From JBEKHT01 sp050012135 (GTDB lineage: Bacteria > Chloroflexota > Anaerolineae > Anaerolineales > RBG-16-64-43), in contig JBEKHT010000007.1 of the NCBI GenBank assembly GCA_050012135.1, positions 13,520 to 77,519 of the forward strand: a DNA stretch of 64,000 bases, in the 5' to 3' direction. The notes below the pieces were generated by a model. It was not told the DNA's origin. It saw only the letters and a program-made list of their open reading frames with translations, and did no database searches. The translations under genes were made by a program, and so were the position numbers. Each line of letters starts with the position of its first letter. Position 1 is the first letter of the stretch. Shown one piece after another: positions 62,582 to 64,000 of this stretch.

Positions 62582-63031
62582 TCATCTCCCTGAGTTGCTT
62601 TGGGGCGAAGTAAACAGAGGGCGCAGATCCCGCATGGTGGCGGCGACCTGAGCGCATTGGGTCGGCGAGAGGCCCTCCAGGTGCTGCGCCAGCCGCGATC
62701 GAGTGGCCAGACGCGCCCGCCGGAGGAGAACTCGCCCACGGGCGGAGAGAGTCAGGATGACCCGCCGCCGGTCGGTCGAACTGGTCTGGCGAAGGACCAG
62801 CGCCCGGCCCACCAGCCCATCCACCATGCTGGACATGGATGGCAAAGTCAAACCGTGGTGGTCCGCCAGGTCCGACAGGGAGGCCCCTGGGTTGCGCCCC
62901 AGGTAGGTCAGGACGCGGAACTGCGGCACGGAGAGGCCCGTGCCCCGATGACTGCGCATCTCCGTGCGGATGTGGCGCATGATCAAGGGCACCACCTCAA
63001 GAATTTCTGCTGCGCATTGTTCGGCACTCAT
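62582..63031 (-). CDS. MarR family transcriptional regulator
   Basis: The 149-residue MarR has the winged helix: LSVPQFRVLTYLGRNPGASLSDLADHHGLTLPSMSSMVDGLVGRALVLRQTSSTDRRRVILTLSARG contains the recognition helix and the D-R-R wing. It is the first gene of a MarR-ABC operon and probably represses it until an inducer, perhaps the exported compound, binds. An inverted repeat in its promoter region is a candidate operator. ATG 63031 is the start. Confidence 0.9.
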   Translation of the reverse strand: MSAEQCAAEILEVVPLIMRHIRTEMRSHRGTGLSVPQFRVLTYLGRNPGASLSDLADHHGLTLPSMSSMVDGLVGRALVLRQTSSTDRRRVILTLSARGRVLLRRARLATRSRLAQHLEGLSPTQCAQVAATMRDLRPLFTSPQSNSGR

Positions 63032-63050
63032 CGCCCCGACTCCCCGATCG

Positions 63051-63069
63051 ATTAGTTCGTGTTTCTAAT
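63051..63069 (-). promoter_or_regulatory. candidate MarR operator
   Basis: ATTAG and CTAAT are separated by 9 bases and lie 20 bases before the MarR start, in an AT-rich stretch of an otherwise GC-rich region. The position suits autorepression. Confidence 0.5.
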
Positions 63070-63698
63070 AGTTTGGAAGGCGAATTATAGGGTGGGTGAC
63101 CCGAGCTGTCAAGGGGCCGGCCTCCGGCGCCTAGGCTCCGGAATTCCTGCCCATTTTCCTTGCGGGGTAGATTCCCGGGAGGAAATCTCAGGAAGCCCTG
63201 AAGTGCCGCTTCCGTGAGTTGCCGCTGATTCCCAGCGAAAACCCACTCGACCGAATCATTGGCGAGCAGCAGACATGCCTCTTGCGGAATCGCTAAAGGT
63301 CAGGGAGCGACGGGGATCGCCGGACGGTGGCCTCGCCAAGCCGACGGGGTCTTGCAGGTCATCGGGCTGGTCCAGGGCGCGGGGAATAACTGGTGCGCAT
63401 TGAAACAAGAATCGAGCACCGCGGCGGTTCGGTCAGTGTCCCCGACGGCAAGCCTCAAACCTGGAAGGGGCGCTTTCGCCGCGGTCATTCTCCGTCTTTC
63501 TGGCCATTGACGCTTCTTGGCCTGTGCGCCGGGAACGCACACCTCCTCCGCTCGCGGGGTAGGTGGAAGCATCGCATTGGAGCGGAACCAGGTAACTCGA
63601 GCGGGGCATTCATTTCAGTCGCCTTCCGGCAGGGATCATCTCCACTGCAAGCTCAATCCTCCGCTGCCTTGTCTCGGGCCCGGTGGATGTCTGCAGCC
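63070..63698. other. intergenic, no gene seen
   Basis: About 630 bases between the MarR operon promoter and the 3' end of the FAD oxidase. No credible gene or RNA is seen. Confidence 0.4.
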
Positions 63699-64000
63699 TC
63701 AGGCCCGAAGGGACCCCTCTGGGAAGATCTTCCCGGGGTTTAGGATTCCGTTCGGGTCAAGCGCCTCCTTGAGAGCACGCATCGTGTCCACCGCGGCGCC
63801 GTGCTCGGACACCAGGAAACGTCTTTTCGCCAGACCGATACCGTGCTCCGCGGTGGCTGTTCCGCCCACGGACAGCGCAAAATTGATCATGCCCTCGACC
63901 AGGGCATCCCCGCGGGAAAGGGCCTGTGTATCGTCCGGCGGGATGGGCATGGAAGTGTGCAAATTGCCGTCCCCCGCATGTCCGTAAGCCATCAGCTTCA
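63699..64000 (-). CDS. FAD-linked oxidase (GlcD-like), C-terminal part, cut by window edge
   Basis: The roughly 100 visible residues are the C-terminus of a glycolate/D-lactate oxidase GlcD-type enzyme: AYGHAGDGNLH, the active-site AEHGIGLAKRRFLV, and the ending LDPNGILNPGKIFPEG. The start and FAD-binding part lie beyond 64000. The enzyme oxidises 2-hydroxy acids and passes electrons to a quinone or Fe-S partner. The frame stays open to the edge, so the gene is likely intact outside the window. Confidence 0.9.
   Translation of the reverse strand, partial: KLMAYGHAGDGNLHTSMPIPPDDTQALSRGDALVEGMINFALSVGGTATAEHGIGLAKRRFLVSEHGAAVDTMRALKEALDPNGILNPGKIFPEGSLRA

Noticed and set aside
1..64000. tRNA, rRNA and CRISPR features
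   Set aside because: I looked for T-arm GGTTCGA-type motifs with pairing stems and for regularly spaced repeats in the gaps, and found none that held up. GGGTTCGAGCC near 17706 has no matching stem.

Overview
The window looks like ordinary chromosome from a GC-rich, probably anaerobic bacterium, most likely a member of the Chloroflexota (Anaerolineae-like). I infer this from gene content, not from a marker phylogeny: a split TIGR03960/TIGR03936 radical SAM pair, rpmF followed by fabD-fabG-Asp23-nusB, thiolase-like/DUF35 pairs, an ADP-forming acyl-CoA synthetase fused to GNAT, DUF3786, a stand-alone MetH-activation-like protein, and a DUF2207 protein with a Cys-Ala tail. TAG is used as the stop codon of many intact genes, and GTG starts are common. 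I saw no tRNA, rRNA, CRISPR array or intact mobile element. Non-coding gaps are unusually long, up to 1 kb.

Layout. 0.4-3.2 kb: radical SAM/B12-binding protein and its linked partner. 3.5-7.2 kb: a GH5 glycosidase, a two-domain PPC-like lipoprotein on the opposite strand, and a cupin. 7.7-12.4 kb: an ABC-2 exporter pair and an ABC half-exporter. 13.2-14.8 kb: a GT39-like membrane glycosyltransferase. 15.0-18.2 kb: rpmF with a consensus promoter and a strong terminator, then fatty-acid genes and nusB. 18.5-22.8 kb: two thiolase-like proteins lacking catalytic Cys/His, two DUF35 zinc/OB-fold proteins, a DsrE-like protein and a lipoprotein. 23.7-26.8 kb: four PspC/LiaF-like envelope proteins. 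27.1-29.3 kb: a lower-GC patch with a second membrane glycosyltransferase and small gene remnants. 29.6-31.9 kb: a pterin/folate operon (PTR1/FolM-like reductase, folB, and a folK-folE fusion).

The most notable region is 32.2-37.6 kb, a tight five-gene minus-strand operon. In transcription order it encodes a membrane zinc-ribbon protein, a DUF2207 membrane protein ending in a (Cys-Ala)n tail, a PqqD-domain radical SAM/SPASM enzyme, a paralogue of that enzyme that has lost every Fe-S cysteine, and a class I methyltransferase. It looks like a RiPP-like maturation system acting on the tail of a membrane protein.

The remainder holds birA and a small partner gene, DUF3786, a membrane diguanylate cyclase, and a membrane protein gene interrupted by one in-frame TAG. 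Next come PlsC, a TetR regulator with a clear operator, two Rossmann dehydrogenases, a membrane Mrr-like protein, and a TauE/SafE gene also interrupted by one in-frame TAG. The last part holds the acyl-CoA synthetase/GNAT fusion, a cyclophilin, an ABC-F protein, a flavin-binding protein, an aldo/keto reductase, the MetH-activation-like protein, small membrane proteins, a MarR-ABC operon, and the 3' end of a GlcD-like FAD oxidase cut by the window edge.
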